A DNA stretch of 64,000 bases, taken from NCBI RefSeq assembly GCF_009846755.1, contig NZ_AQOR01000016.1, forward strand, positions 1 to 64,000. Direction: 5' to 3'. Made by a program: the position numbers and the translations under genes. Positions 19,318 through 28,010 of this stretch are shown piece by piece. The notes beneath the pieces were generated by a model that was not told where the DNA came from, made no database searches, and saw nothing but the letters and a program-made list of their open reading frames with translations. Numbering within the stretch: the first letter of the stretch is position 1; each line of letters begins with the position of its first letter. This DNA comes from Alcanivorax sp. S71-1-4. GTDB taxonomy: Bacteria; Pseudomonadota; Gammaproteobacteria; Pseudomonadales; Alcanivoracaceae.

Positions 19318-19650
19318 ATGCCACTGTATGACTACAAATGCCCGCAACACGGCCTGTTCCATGAACTGGTGGCCATGGACTGCGCTGGCGACAGCCATGC
19401 CTGCCCGCACTGCGGCACGCTGTCGCCGCGTGTGCTGCTGGTGGCGCCGACCCTGCTGGACATGTCGCCGGTGAAACGCCAGGCGATTGAACGCAACGAG
19501 CGGGCGCGGCATGAGCCGCGGCATGGCAACCAGGTTTCCGAGCATGAACAGGGTTGCTGCCACCATGCCCGGCACAAGCCGAAAGTGTTCTACACCGCCG
19601 AAGGCAACAAGATGTTCCCCTCCGCACGCCCCTGGATGATCAGTCACTGA
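19318..19650 (+). CDS. fmdB: FmdB family zinc-ribbon protein
   Basis: A 110-residue protein beginning MPLYDYKCPQHG, with a second pair CPHCG about 20 residues later: the FmdB zinc ribbon. A further Cys/His-rich segment (HEQGCCHHARH) lies near the C-terminus. FmdB is described as a regulator of formamidase in Methylophilus; whether that holds here is unknown. It is the last gene of the operon and is followed directly by a terminator. Confidence 0.9.
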   Translation: MPLYDYKCPQHGLFHELVAMDCAGDSHACPHCGTLSPRVLLVAPTLLDMSPVKRQAIERNERARHEPRHGNQVSEHEQGCCHHARHKPKVFYTAEGNKMFPSARPWMISH

Positions 19651-19656
19651 GGCGGC

Positions 19657-19692
19657 CCCGGCCCTTTCCCCGAGGGGCCGGGTTTTCTTTTC
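19657..19692 (+). terminator. Terminator of the amide operon
   Basis: CCCGGCCC and GGGCCGGG form an 8 bp stem with a 10-base loop, followed by TTTTCTTTTCTT. It lies 7 bases after the fmdB stop and is a good rho-independent terminator. Confidence 0.85.
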
Positions 19693-19856
19693 TTCCCGTG
19701 CCCTGTGTGAGCGGTTTGCGCCGGTTCACGCTTTCTGTCTGTTGAGACGCATTGCCAACTTGCTGAGACAGTTTGCCTAACAGGCTGTCGGCCGGGCATC
19801 CCACACTGTTGCGTTTGTGAGCGTGGCCTTTATTTCGGGAAAAGGGGAAAACGGCG

Positions 19857-20969
19857 ATGGCGAATCTGCGACCTGTAGGGATACTGCTGGCGGGCATGGT
19901 ACTGAGTGCCTGTGGCGGTGATGGCGGCAGCCGGGGCGGTGGCGATCCAGGCCCGGGGCCTGAAACGCTGGCACTGACACTGCGGGTGTCCGACGGCCAG
20001 TCACCGGCTGAACGGCCACTGACCGTACGTGACCTGGCCTCCGGGGCCAGCTATGCGCTGACCACCGACGCACAGGGCGAGGTGCTGTTCGAGCAGGCGG
20101 TCACCGGGCCGCTGGTGATTGACGTGGCGGCCTTTGAAGGCCGTGCGCCGATCACCGGGTTTGTCACGCACCCGGACCGGGTGGCCGGCTGGGTGATTTC
20201 GGTGTCGCCGCTGGCGGAAGCCATTCATCTGGCCGCCATCGGGCAGATGCTGGACAACGCCCTGCTGGTGGACGCGCTGGCATTGCCGGGCGAGGCGCTG
20301 CCGGAAATGAGCGCGCAATGGTGGCTGTCTGCGGAAGCCGGTGCCGACGCCGCGCCGGCACTGTTGCTGGATGCGCTGGCGCCGGTGCTGGGCCGCACGG
20401 CCGCCCGCGCCTGCCAGACGCTGGAAACCGCCGATTGCCGCAACCCGCTGGCGGGGCCGGACAGCGAAGACTATCGCAGCGGTCTGGACCTGCTGATGGC
20501 ACCGCTGGATCTGGCCGGCGGCTACACGCTGGATGACGAAGGCGTGGCGCAATTCGGCGCCGTGCCGCTGCCATTGTGGAGCGGTGACTATGCACTGGTT
20601 GCCGGGGCCATGCGCGACACCGCGCCGCTGGTGCAGTGGGCGCTGCCGGCCTACTGGCACTGGACGCTGCTCAATGAAGCCGACACCAGTGCCTATATCC
20701 CGACGGACCTGTCGGGGGGCCTGCCGGTGCTGGGCGATTATCCTGAGAACATGCCGCAACTGAATGGTGACGCATTGCGCTCGCCGCAGCAGGCCGGCGC
20801 CTTGCTGGCCTTGCTGCTGGCGCAATATGGCATCGAGGCGGACCCGGCCAGTGCGACCGTGACGCTGGACTGGCAAGGCCTCGGCCTGACAGGAACGCGA
20901 CTGGCCGCAGAGATCAACACCTCCCTGTCTTTATGGGGGGGGACCCGGTGGCGGGCACCTCGTCGCTGA
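19857..20969 (+). CDS. Lipoprotein of unknown function, first part (frame broken at G8 tract)
   Basis: A 370-residue frame with a lipoprotein signal (GILLAGMVLSACGG, lipobox LSAC) and a Gly-rich linker, then a beta-rich domain (RVSDGQSPAERPLTVRD...TTDAQGEVLFEQAVTGPLVIDV). The frame runs into eight G at 20935-20942 and ends soon after in the unrelated tail TRWRAPRR. Coding continues in the -1 frame from 20933, so this and the next entry are very probably one roughly 720-residue protein. The domain resembles a similar domain in the second part. No known function recognised. Confidence 0.7.
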   Translation: MANLRPVGILLAGMVLSACGGDGGSRGGGDPGPGPETLALTLRVSDGQSPAERPLTVRDLASGASYALTTDAQGEVLFEQAVTGPLVIDVAAFEGRAPITGFVTHPDRVAGWVISVSPLAEAIHLAAIGQMLDNALLVDALALPGEALPEMSAQWWLSAEAGADAAPALLLDALAPVLGRTAARACQTLETADCRNPLAGPDSEDYRSGLDLLMAPLDLAGGYTLDDEGVAQFGAVPLPLWSGDYALVAGAMRDTAPLVQWALPAYWHWTLLNEADTSAYIPTDLSGGLPVLGDYPENMPQLNGDALRSPQQAGALLALLLAQYGIEADPASATVTLDWQGLGLTGTRLAAEINTSLSLWGGTRWRAPRR

Positions 20970-22018
20970 CGCTGGAAGCGGTCGACGTGCCGGTGCAGCC
21001 GCGCGTGCTGTCGGGCCGGGTCTGGTTTGCCGAGGGGGCCGGCCCCTCGGATGTCGACGTGCTGAGCACCTTGCTGGAAGCGACGGCGATCCGCACCGAT
21101 GACCAGGGCCTGTTTTCCCTGACCGTCAGTGGCCAGCCGCTGCTGGTGCGGGCACGCCGCAACGGCGAGACGCTGTATGCGCTGGTCGGTGCCAGTGAAT
21201 TCGACAGCTGGGTGAATATTTCGCCACTGACCGATGCGGCCGCGCGCTCACTGGCCGCCGTGCACGGTGGGGGCACCTTGCCGGAGAGCTGGCTGACCGC
21301 GTTGCCGTCGCTGGTGGCCGGTTACTACGAGGACATCGGCCCCCTGGCACGCCGGGTGACGGCGCAGGCTCATGCCGTGCTGGCCGGCACCGGGGTTGCC
21401 GATGATGTGCCGGCGCTGAGCACCACCAACCCGTTCTATGCGCAGCAGGGCACCTGCCCCGGCGAGACGGCGGATCAGTATTGCCAGCAGCAGATCCTGT
21501 CGGCGCTTGGCGCCTGTGCCGCACTGACCGGCGAGCAGGCCGGCATGGATTGCGAGGGCGGTGTCATCAGCCTGGCAGACGACGTGGCCTATGACGCCGG
21601 GGCCTATATGGCCCAGACCCAGGCGATGCAGATCATCACCCGTGCCTGGCAGCCTTACACGGTGGTGGCCTATACCTTCCCCGACCAGCCACAGGACCTG
21701 CCGTTGAGCAGTGTCGGCAGCACCGTGCGCGTGCCCTTGTCGCGCCAGGCACTGATCGACACCGCGTTGGCCGCCATGGTGCAGATGAGCAGCTTCCAGT
21801 CCGATCCGCTGAGCCCCACCGACAGCCTGCGGCTGGACAATCCGTCGGCGTTCCGCAGTGACATGCAGGGCTTCGGTGATGATGCCTGGGTGGACCTGAT
21901 GGTGTCGTCGGACGACGGCGGCGAAGACCTGACCGGCCGTGTGCTCAACCAGAACACGGTGGAGTACGGCAGCTTCACGGCCACCTCGCTGTTCCTGGCC
22001 GCACCCCCGGCGTTCTGA
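20933..22018 (+). CDS. Lipoprotein of unknown function, second part after frameshift
   Basis: A 361-residue frame starting at an ATG that abuts the G8 tract. Its opening domain (RVWFAEGAGPSDVDVL...RTDDQGLFSLTVSGQPLLVRA...VNISPLTDAAA) parallels the first part (TTDAQGEVLFEQAVTGPLVIDV...VISVSPLAEAI), so the gene looks internally duplicated. There is no signal peptide of its own and no good ribosome site, as expected for a continuation of the upstream frame. Cysteines pair up as CPGETADQYC and CAALTGEQAGMDC. Function unknown. Confidence 0.65.
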   Translation: MGGDPVAGTSSLTLEAVDVPVQPRVLSGRVWFAEGAGPSDVDVLSTLLEATAIRTDDQGLFSLTVSGQPLLVRARRNGETLYALVGASEFDSWVNISPLTDAAARSLAAVHGGGTLPESWLTALPSLVAGYYEDIGPLARRVTAQAHAVLAGTGVADDVPALSTTNPFYAQQGTCPGETADQYCQQQILSALGACAALTGEQAGMDCEGGVISLADDVAYDAGAYMAQTQAMQIITRAWQPYTVVAYTFPDQPQDLPLSSVGSTVRVPLSRQALIDTALAAMVQMSSFQSDPLSPTDSLRLDNPSAFRSDMQGFGDDAWVDLMVSSDDGGEDLTGRVLNQNTVEYGSFTATSLFLAAPPAF

Positions 22019-22023
22019 CCGGT

Positions 22024-22048
22024 GCCGCGCGCCGCGACAGCGCGCGGC
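22024..22048. terminator. Perfect 9 bp hairpin between lipoprotein gene and mpl
   Basis: GCCGCGCGC and GCGCGCGGC flank a 7-base loop, 6 bases after the lipoprotein stop and 53 bases before mpl. There is no T-run, so it may stabilise the 3' end or attenuate rather than terminate. Confidence 0.4.
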
Positions 22049-22100
22049 CGCTCTGCGACAATGCCCCGCAGTGACTGACCACTGACGGGGCGTTTTCGTA

Positions 22101-23471
22101 ATGCATATCCACGTGCTTGGTATCTGCGGCACCTTTATGGGCAGCCTGGCGCAACTGGCCCGCGCACAGGGCCACCGGGTGACCGGCTCGGACCAGAACG
22201 TCTACCCGCCGATGTCCGACCAGCTTGCCGCCGCCGGTATCGATGTGCAGGAAGGCTACGACCCGGCGCATCTGGACCCGGCGCCGGACCTGGTGGTGAT
22301 CGGCAACGCCATGAGCCGTGGCAACCCGGCGGTGGAATACGTGCTCGACCGTGGCCTGCGCTACACCTCTGGCCCACAGTGGCTGGCCGATGAACTGTTG
22401 CAGGGGCGCTGGGTGATCGGCGTCGCCGGCACCCACGGCAAGACCACCACCAGCAGCATGGTGGCCTGGATTCTCGAACATGCCGGGTTGAACCCCGGTT
22501 TCCTGATCGGCGGTGTGCCCGGTAATTTCGGCGTCTCCGCACGGCTGGGCGAGGCCCCGTTTTTTGTCGTCGAGGCAGATGAATACGACACCGCGTTTTT
22601 CGACAAGCGTTCCAAGTTTGTGCATTACCGTCCGCGCACGGCCATTCTCAATAATCTCGAATTCGACCACGCCGATATTTTCCCTGATCTCGCCGCGATA
22701 CAGACCCAGTTTCATCACCTGCTGCGTACCGTGCCCGCCTCCGGGCGCGTGATTCTGCCGGACGGCGTGCCGGCGCTGGAGCAGGTGCTGGAACGTGGCT
22801 GCTGGGCGGATGTGGAGCGCTTTGGTCCCGGGGCGACAGCGGTAAATGTGGAGTTGCTGGCGGAAGACGGCTCCGCGTTTCGCGTGACGCCGTTCGGTTA
22901 CCCGCCAGTGGAGGTGCACTGGTCGCTGACCGGCCTGCACAACGTCTATAACGGCGTCGCTGCACTGCTGGCGGCTCGGCATTGCGGCGTCACGCCGGTG
23001 GACGGTGCCCGCGCGCTGGCGGAATTCCAGGGCGTCAAGCGGCGCATGGAGCTGGTCGGGAGCATCCGCGGCGTGCAGGTGTTCGATGATTTTGCCCATC
23101 ACCCCACGGCCATTGCCACCACGCTGGACGGTTTGCGCCGCCGTGTCGGCAAAGAAAAAATCATTGCCGTGATCGAACCGCGTTCCAACACCATGCGCCT
23201 GGGCGCGCACCGTGCGCGCCTGCCGGAATGTGTCGCGGCGGCGGACGAGGTGATCTGGTACCAGCCGGCGGGCATCGACTGGTCATTGCAGGATGTCGTG
23301 GCCGCCAGCCCCGTGCCGGCGCGCACGCTCGGCAGCATTGATGCGGTCATCGCGCAACTGGTGGCAGAGTATGGCCAGGGAAATGCGCCGGCGCATATTG
23401 TGATCATGAGCAACGGCGGCTTCGGCGGTATCCACCGCAAGCTGGTGCAGGCGTTGCAGGACAACGCCTGA
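22101..23471 (+). CDS. mpl: UDP-N-acetylmuramate:L-alanyl-gamma-D-glutamyl-meso-diaminopimelate ligase
   Basis: A 456-residue cytoplasmic Mur-ligase family enzyme that joins recycled tripeptide to UDP-MurNAc for re-use in peptidoglycan synthesis. The N-terminus MHIHVLGICGTFMGSLAQLAR is diagnostic of Mpl. The ATP loop GTHGKTTTSSMVAW, the EADEYDTAFFDKRSKFVHY segment and the late DDFAHHPTA and EPRSNTMR motifs are all present. The length is normal. Confidence 0.96.
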   Translation: MHIHVLGICGTFMGSLAQLARAQGHRVTGSDQNVYPPMSDQLAAAGIDVQEGYDPAHLDPAPDLVVIGNAMSRGNPAVEYVLDRGLRYTSGPQWLADELLQGRWVIGVAGTHGKTTTSSMVAWILEHAGLNPGFLIGGVPGNFGVSARLGEAPFFVVEADEYDTAFFDKRSKFVHYRPRTAILNNLEFDHADIFPDLAAIQTQFHHLLRTVPASGRVILPDGVPALEQVLERGCWADVERFGPGATAVNVELLAEDGSAFRVTPFGYPPVEVHWSLTGLHNVYNGVAALLAARHCGVTPVDGARALAEFQGVKRRMELVGSIRGVQVFDDFAHHPTAIATTLDGLRRRVGKEKIIAVIEPRSNTMRLGAHRARLPECVAAADEVIWYQPAGIDWSLQDVVAASPVPARTLGSIDAVIAQLVAEYGQGNAPAHIVIMSNGGFGGIHRKLVQALQDNA

Positions 23472-23498
23472 ACACGGGCAGACACAGGGAGACACAAT

Positions 23499-23942
23499 AT
23501 GATCATTGCCGCACTGATTGCCGGCCTGCATTACCTGGGCATCATGACACTGGCCGCGACGCTGCTGCTGGAGATGGTCACCCTGCGCGGCCAGATCACC
23601 CGTGACGCGATTGAACGGCTGGCGCGCACCGACCTTATGTATGGCATGGCAGCAATCCTGGTGCTGGCCACCGGCCTGCTGCGCCTGACCGAAGCCTATG
23701 GCCGTGGCCCGGCGTTTTATATGCAGAACGGCGTGTTCCATCTGAAAGTCACGTTGTTCGTGCTGGTGGGCATCATTTCCATCGCACCGACCATGCGCTT
23801 TCTGCGCTGGCGCCGGGCCGTGCTGAAAGACAACACGCTGCCGGACGCCGCCGCGGTGGCCGGGACACGCAAGCTGGTCATGGCCGAACTGCATATCCTG
23901 TTTCTGATTCCGTTCCTGGCTGCGCTGATGGTCAGAATCTGA
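23499..23942 (+). CDS. DUF2214 family membrane protein
   Basis: A 147-residue inner-membrane protein with four hydrophobic helices ([61 protein letters not shown]). The pattern HYLG...RTDLMYG...VFHLKVTLF fits DUF2214, whose role is unknown. It lies 27 bp after mpl and just before ubiX, so all three may share a transcript. Confidence 0.75.
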   Translation: MIIAALIAGLHYLGIMTLAATLLLEMVTLRGQITRDAIERLARTDLMYGMAAILVLATGLLRLTEAYGRGPAFYMQNGVFHLKVTLFVLVGIISIAPTMRFLRWRRAVLKDNTLPDAAAVAGTRKLVMAELHILFLIPFLAALMVRI

Positions 23943-23953
23943 TGGAGCCTGGC

Positions 23954-24574
23954 ATGAGCTTTCCGCATCGCGTCACCCTGGCGTTTACGGGCGCTTCCGG
24001 CGCGCAATACGGGCTGCGTTTATTGCAGTGCCTGCTGGCCGCCAATGCGGAAGTGTTCGTGATCCTGTCGAAAGCCGCACGGGTGGTGATCGGCACTGAG
24101 ACAGACCTGCGCCTGCCTGCCGGTACCGGCGCGGCGGAAACCGCCTTGCGCGAATATGCCGCGGTGAAAACGGGGCGGTTGGTGGTGTGCGGGCTGGAAC
24201 AGTGGACCGCACCGGTGGCCTCCGGCTCCGGTGCGCCGGCATCGATGGTGGTGTGCCCCTGCTCCACCGGCACGCTGTCGGCGATTGCCTGCGGTGCCAG
24301 CAATAACCTGATCGAACGCGCGGCGGATGTCGCCATCAAGGAAAAACGGCAACTGATCCTGGTGCCGCGCGAGGCGCCGTTCTCCGCCATTCACCTGGAG
24401 AACATGCTGAAACTCGCGCGCCTGGGTGTGACCATCATGCCGGCGGCGCCGGGTTTTTATCACCAGCCGAAAAGCGTTGATGACCTGGTGGACTTCATCG
24501 TGGCGCGGCTGCTCGACCACCTGGGTATCCCGCAGACGCTGTTACCGCGCTGGGGTGAATCGCCCGGCGACTGA
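23954..24574 (+). CDS. ubiX: Flavin prenyltransferase UbiX
   Basis: A 206-residue flavoprotein that attaches a prenyl group to FMN, making the cofactor used by the UbiD decarboxylase in ubiquinone synthesis. Diagnostic segments are [16 protein letters not shown]-like ([17 protein letters not shown]), [45 protein letters not shown] and [14 protein letters not shown] 23954 is chosen because GGAG sits 6 bases ahead; ATG 23942, overlapping the previous stop, is possible. Confidence 0.95.
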   Translation: MSFPHRVTLAFTGASGAQYGLRLLQCLLAANAEVFVILSKAARVVIGTETDLRLPAGTGAAETALREYAAVKTGRLVVCGLEQWTAPVASGSGAPASMVVCPCSTGTLSAIACGASNNLIERAADVAIKEKRQLILVPREAPFSAIHLENMLKLARLGVTIMPAAPGFYHQPKSVDDLVDFIVARLLDHLGIPQTLLPRWGESPGD

Positions 24575-25115
24575 TCCAGTCGTGCCACAGCGCGCGGCCG
24601 GCTTCCCACTGATGATGCCCTGACGCGACATTGATATGTCCCGCGCGGCCGGCATTGACGAAATCCGCCTGCCAGGCATTCGCCAGAAAGCGCGCCCGTT
24701 GCAGTGACGCGGCGCGGTCATTTTCCGACCCCACCATCAGCGCCGGGAACGGCAGGGCATCCAGTGGTATGGGTGCAAAGGCCTGCAGTGCAGGCGGTGC
24801 GTCGGGGCGTTCCACGTCTGCGGGTGCGACCAGCATGGCGCCAATCACTTTATGGGTGTCGTGCTGCTGCGCCCAGTGCGCCACGGTGATGCAGCCGAGG
24901 CTGTGCGCCACCAGCACGATCGGTCCGGGTGTGCCCTGCACGGCATCGTCGAGCCGTTTTACCCAGTCGCGGCGGCGCGGGGTGAGCCAGTCATCCTGTT
25001 CCAGCAATTGACTGCCGGCAGCGCTGCGCCACCAATGCTGTTGCCAATGGTCCGGGCCGGACCCGTGCCAGCCGGGGATCAGTATCTGTGTTGCGTGCGT
25101 ATGATTCAGTGGCAT
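24495..25115 (-). CDS. Serine hydrolase of the RBBP9/YdeN family
   Basis: A 206-residue alpha/beta hydrolase. The family N-terminus [18 protein letters not shown], the nucleophile elbow LVAHSLGC, the acid in SENDRAAS and the catalytic His in [12 protein letters not shown] are all visible. The substrate is unknown. ATG 25115 follows the strong site GGAGGTG; the longer frame to 25202 runs into repeat copy 3. The 3' end overlaps the end of convergent ubiX by 80 bp, so its C-terminal tail is encoded antisense to ubiX. Confidence 0.85.
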   Translation of the reverse strand: MPLNHTHATQILIPGWHGSGPDHWQQHWWRSAAGSQLLEQDDWLTPRRRDWVKRLDDAVQGTPGPIVLVAHSLGCITVAHWAQQHDTHKVIGAMLVAPADVERPDAPPALQAFAPIPLDALPFPALMVGSENDRAASLQRARFLANAWQADFVNAGRAGHINVASGHHQWEAGRALWHDWISRRAIHPSAVTASAGYPGGRAAAPR

Positions 25116-25148
25116 GTCACACCTCCAGTCGTACATCGGCACAGGGTG

Positions 25149-25385
25149 GTAGGGTGGGTAGAGCCAAAGGCGAAACCCACCGGGTCCATGTCTGTTAATC
25201 ACTCCCGCAAAGGCATCGAAACTGCCTTTTGATCACTCCCGCAAAAACACCGAAACCGCCTTTTAATCTCTCCCGCAAAACCATCGAAACTGCCTGATTT
25301 GGGTGGCAGGTAGTTCCGCTGTTTCTGTGCGAGCAGTGTGCTGCATGGTCCCGGTGGGTTTCGCCTTTGGCTCTACCCCCCCTAC
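25149..25385 (+). repeat. Palindromic TIR element, copy 3, with a 34 bp tandem triplication
   Basis: The longest copy (237 bp), with the CCAAAGGCG end variant and plus-oriented core. The inner left arm is present three times with a 34 bp period (CTCCCGCAAA starting at 25202, 25236 and 25270), which explains the extra length. Its right-end TAG is the stop codon of the EAL gene on the minus strand. No protein is encoded. Confidence 0.9.
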
Positions 25386-26227
25386 CGCCCCACGGCGTGG
25401 TTGTTTGCGGCCAGCGCATCCGTGGTGCGGATCAATTGCGGCGCTGCCGGCGCCAGCACATCGCCCTGCAGATAATGGACGCCGAGATCGGCCAGCGCGC
25501 GGCTGGCGCTGCACGGCATGCCCACGGCGACCACGCCGGTGCCGATATCGCCGAGTTCACGCAGCAGGTGTTGCAGCGCCGGGTGTGGGGGCAGCGGTGC
25601 GCTGCGGTAGTCGAGTTTGATGAAATCCGGTTGCAGCTTCAGCAGCAGCGGCAATGGCGCCTGGTTCACCGGCACGTTGTCCACGGCGATGCGATAACCC
25701 CGGCGGCGATAGTTCTGGATCGCCATCGGCAGGTGCGGCACCTGCAACAGCGCGGCGATGCCGATTTCCAGTACCACGCGGCGCGGTGACAGGCCGCACT
25801 GTTGCAGGATGGATTCAAACACCAGGCCGTGTTCGCTGAGCACACCGGTGAGATGGCGCGGGTGCACGTTCAGCGCCAGCCAGCCGTCGTCGTCGCGGGA
25901 TTGCAGCAGAAAGTTCAGTGCGTGCAGGGTGCGGCACAGGCGGTCCAGGTAGACCACTTCGTCGGCATCGGTCGGCAGCAGGAACACGCTGGCCGGCGAC
26001 AGCGGCTGTTGCTGGCGGACCGGACGCAGCAGGGCCTCGAAGCCGGCCGGGCGCAGCGAATCGGCGTGAAAGACCGGCTGGAAGGCGCTGCCCAGGGTGA
26101 TGTCCGCGAAGCGTCCGGCGACACCGGCTTCGCCCAGCGAGACCAGTGGCGCGACGTCGCCGCGCAGGGCGCCGTAGCGTTTCAGGTTTTCGCGGTTGAA
26201 GTAGTCGGTCAGTTCGCGCAGTGGCAT
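25382..26227 (-). CDS. Divergent EAL-domain protein (c-di-GMP related)
   Basis: A 281-residue protein consisting mostly of an EAL domain. The EAL motif is present (GFEALLRP), as are ALNVHPRH, VLEIGIAALL and DFIKLDYR. The usual active-site motif DDFGTG is replaced by VDNVPVNQ, so one metal-binding Asp is Asn and the loop is rebuilt. It may therefore bind c-di-GMP, or another ligand, without cleaving it. The stop codon TAG is supplied by the end of repeat copy 3. An AT-rich stretch upstream (26265-26325) with two AATTGAAT direct repeats probably contains its promoter. Confidence 0.82.
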   Translation of the reverse strand: MPLRELTDYFNRENLKRYGALRGDVAPLVSLGEAGVAGRFADITLGSAFQPVFHADSLRPAGFEALLRPVRQQQPLSPASVFLLPTDADEVVYLDRLCRTLHALNFLLQSRDDDGWLALNVHPRHLTGVLSEHGLVFESILQQCGLSPRRVVLEIGIAALLQVPHLPMAIQNYRRRGYRIAVDNVPVNQAPLPLLLKLQPDFIKLDYRSAPLPPHPALQHLLRELGDIGTGVVAVGMPCSASRALADLGVHYLQGDVLAPAAPQLIRTTDALAANNHAVGR

Positions 26228-26367
26228 GAGGGCCTCCGGTTAACGAAAGGCCATCATGCAGGGAGATCTATTATGCTGTAAAAGAATTGAATTAAATTTT
26301 TATATTTCTAAATTGAATATATGGTTTGCAGCGGCACTGCTTCACGCCGTCGTGTGACGGTGGAATA

Positions 26368-26387
26368 CCCGGGCCGGCTGGCCCGGG
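26368..26387 (-). terminator. Hairpin after porin gene
   Basis: CCCGGGCC and GGCCCGGG form an 8 bp perfect stem around GGCT, 8 bases past the porin stop codon on the minus strand. It lacks a T-run, so termination is plausible but not certain. Confidence 0.45.
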
Positions 26388-26395
26388 CAGGTGGC

Positions 26396-27448
26396 TCAGA
26401 AGCTGAAGATTGTGCCCAGGGAGAAACCGCTCGGCGAGTTGCCCGCCAGGCTGGTTGGGTCGGCGGTGCGGGCCTGGCTGTAGGGGCGCAGGTTGCTCAG
26501 GGTGTCGTTGTCCAGCACGGCGTAGTTGGCATAGAAGGTCAGGTTGGGGGCCACCTGATAGTCGGCACCGACGGCGTACAGGTCGGCATCGCTGTCATCG
26601 GCGTCGGCGTCCAGATGGTAGTACTGGGTCTTCAGCGCCACTTTCTCGGTCAGGCGGTAGCGCACGCCGGCGCCCCAGGCGGCGTCATCGGGGTCTTCGG
26701 CTTTCTGGTACAGGGCGCTGAGGCGGAAGTCGCCGATGTCGTAGAGGGCGGCGACGCGGGTGGCCTGGCGCTCGTAGTCCGGCAGCACGTCGTCCGTGTA
26801 GGTCTGGTTTTCATGCGCCACCGCGATCCAGAAGGTATCCAGGCGCCATTCCACGGAGGCGCTCCAGGAACCGGCGTCAGCGTCATTGCTGCTGGCGCTG
26901 TTGAGCGAGGTGGAATACTGGGCGTTGGCGGTCAGGCCGGCCACGGTCGGGGTGCGGTAGTGGATGCTGTTGCGGAAGCGTTCGTCCCAGCCGATCTGGC
27001 CGCTGGCCAGGCCGGCGGGCGCGGCGATGCGGTTGCGGGTGATGTTGCGGGCATCGCCGACCTGGTTCGGGAAAATGTCGGTGCGGTTGCGCAGCACTTT
27101 CATCGGCGTGTCGAACTTGCCGACGCGCAGCAGGCCCCAGTCACCGGTGAGGCCAAGGAAAGTATCACGGTCGATCAGGTCGCCGCCCTGGCTGTCCACG
27201 CGCAGGGTGGTTTCCGCCTGCCAGACCACGGTGAGTTGTTCCTGCACTTCATATTTGCCCCGGAAGCCGAGCCGGCTGGCATTGCTGGACAGGTTCAGGG
27301 CGCTGCCACGGGAATCGGTGTCCAGGTAGTCGGCGGACACATGCAGCTGGCCATAGATCTGGGCGCCCGTGACCTGCGCCTGGCCGATGGCCGGCAACAA
27401 CGTGGCGCCCAGACCGGCGCCAATCAGCAGCGGCAATACTCTGTTCAT
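26396..27448 (-). CDS. Gram-negative outer-membrane porin (OmpC-like superfamily)
   Basis: A 350-residue beta-barrel. The signal peptide (MNRVLPLLIGAGLGATLLPAIGQA) is followed by VTGAQIYGQLHVSADY, SNASRLGFRGKYEVQEQLTVVWQAE and the constriction-loop type sequence FLGLTGDWGLLRVGKFDTPMK. The protein ends in Phe, as outer-membrane proteins do. It is divergent from oscA and shares its AT-rich control region, so it may be induced with the sulfate system (inference); the solute is unknown. Confidence 0.9.
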   Translation of the reverse strand: MNRVLPLLIGAGLGATLLPAIGQAQVTGAQIYGQLHVSADYLDTDSRGSALNLSSNASRLGFRGKYEVQEQLTVVWQAETTLRVDSQGGDLIDRDTFLGLTGDWGLLRVGKFDTPMKVLRNRTDIFPNQVGDARNITRNRIAAPAGLASGQIGWDERFRNSIHYRTPTVAGLTANAQYSTSLNSASSNDADAGSWSASVEWRLDTFWIAVAHENQTYTDDVLPDYERQATRVAALYDIGDFRLSALYQKAEDPDDAAWGAGVRYRLTEKVALKTQYYHLDADADDSDADLYAVGADYQVAPNLTFYANYAVLDNDTLSNLRPYSQARTADPTSLAGNSPSGFSLGTIFSF

Positions 27449-27756
27449 GCGGTGAATCTCCTTGTTGTATCGATGCGGTAGGGTCTGTCGGTCGCGCGAC
27501 TTCCGCAGGTGTGGTCAGTGCTGACGATCCCCCGGCGAAGCCGGAAGCGCTTACGGTAGGAGTTCGTGACGGAAATATGAAAGTATAAAAAGAGATTTAC
27601 TTATTCCTTTTCGGCATCCTGTGAGCGGCTCTTATATTTCAAAAACGAATATATGTAGAAAAATAATGTATTTATCGGAATAAGAGACTCCCTCCTAGAC
27701 TCTGCCTCGTTGCCGGCCCGAAGGCCGGTGGAGCACAAGTCCGACAGGAGTAGCCC
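27449..27756. promoter_or_regulatory. AT-rich divergent control region between porin and oscA
   Basis: This 308 bp gap has no gene. From about 27570 to 27685 it is far more AT-rich than the rest of the window. TTATTCC at 27601 and GGAATAA at 27677 form a widely spaced inverted pair, and the same half-sites occur before the SLC13 permease. Sulfur-starvation control by a CysB-like regulator is plausible but inferred. AGGAG at 27747 is the oscA ribosome site. Confidence 0.4.
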
Positions 27757-27942
27757 ATGAGTCGACCGACGCCGGCGGATGCCGACAGCCTGGTGGCCCG
27801 GCGCATCGAAGACGCGCTGGCCGGGCTGCGTTTCGGTGCGGTGGAAATCACCGTGCATGACGGGCGTATCGTGCAGATCGAGCGCCGTGAAAAATTCCGT
27901 TTTGAAAGTACTGTTGTGAAGACCGCCGCTGAGCGGTCGTGA
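27757..27942 (+). CDS. oscA: OscA-like small protein (DUF2292/YezD family)
   Basis: A 61-residue protein with the family core EDALAGLRFGAVEITVHDGRIVQIERREKFRF. OscA of Pseudomonas corrugata is needed for use of organosulfur compounds and lies before the sulfate-transport genes, as here. No catalytic residues are visible, and its molecular action is unknown. ACAGGAGTAGCCC precedes ATG 27757. It leads the sbp-cysTWA run. Confidence 0.85.
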   Translation: MSRPTPADADSLVARRIEDALAGLRFGAVEITVHDGRIVQIERREKFRFESTVVKTAAERS

Positions 27943-28010
27943 TGATCTGACCCCAGGCTGACCGGACCACCGGAAGTCTCCGAATGCTGTGATTGACGGA
28001 GGCTTGCCCC

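Noticed and set aside
17560-19647. A 695-residue open frame on the minus strand
   Set aside because: It lies wholly opposite urtE, fmdA and fmdB, whose proteins are clearly recognisable. The high GC content at third positions keeps antisense frames open.
25197-25298. Possible CRISPR array (three units with a 34 bp period)
   Set aside because: The units are contiguous and degenerate with no spacers, no cas genes are nearby, and the stretch is part of repeat element copy 3.
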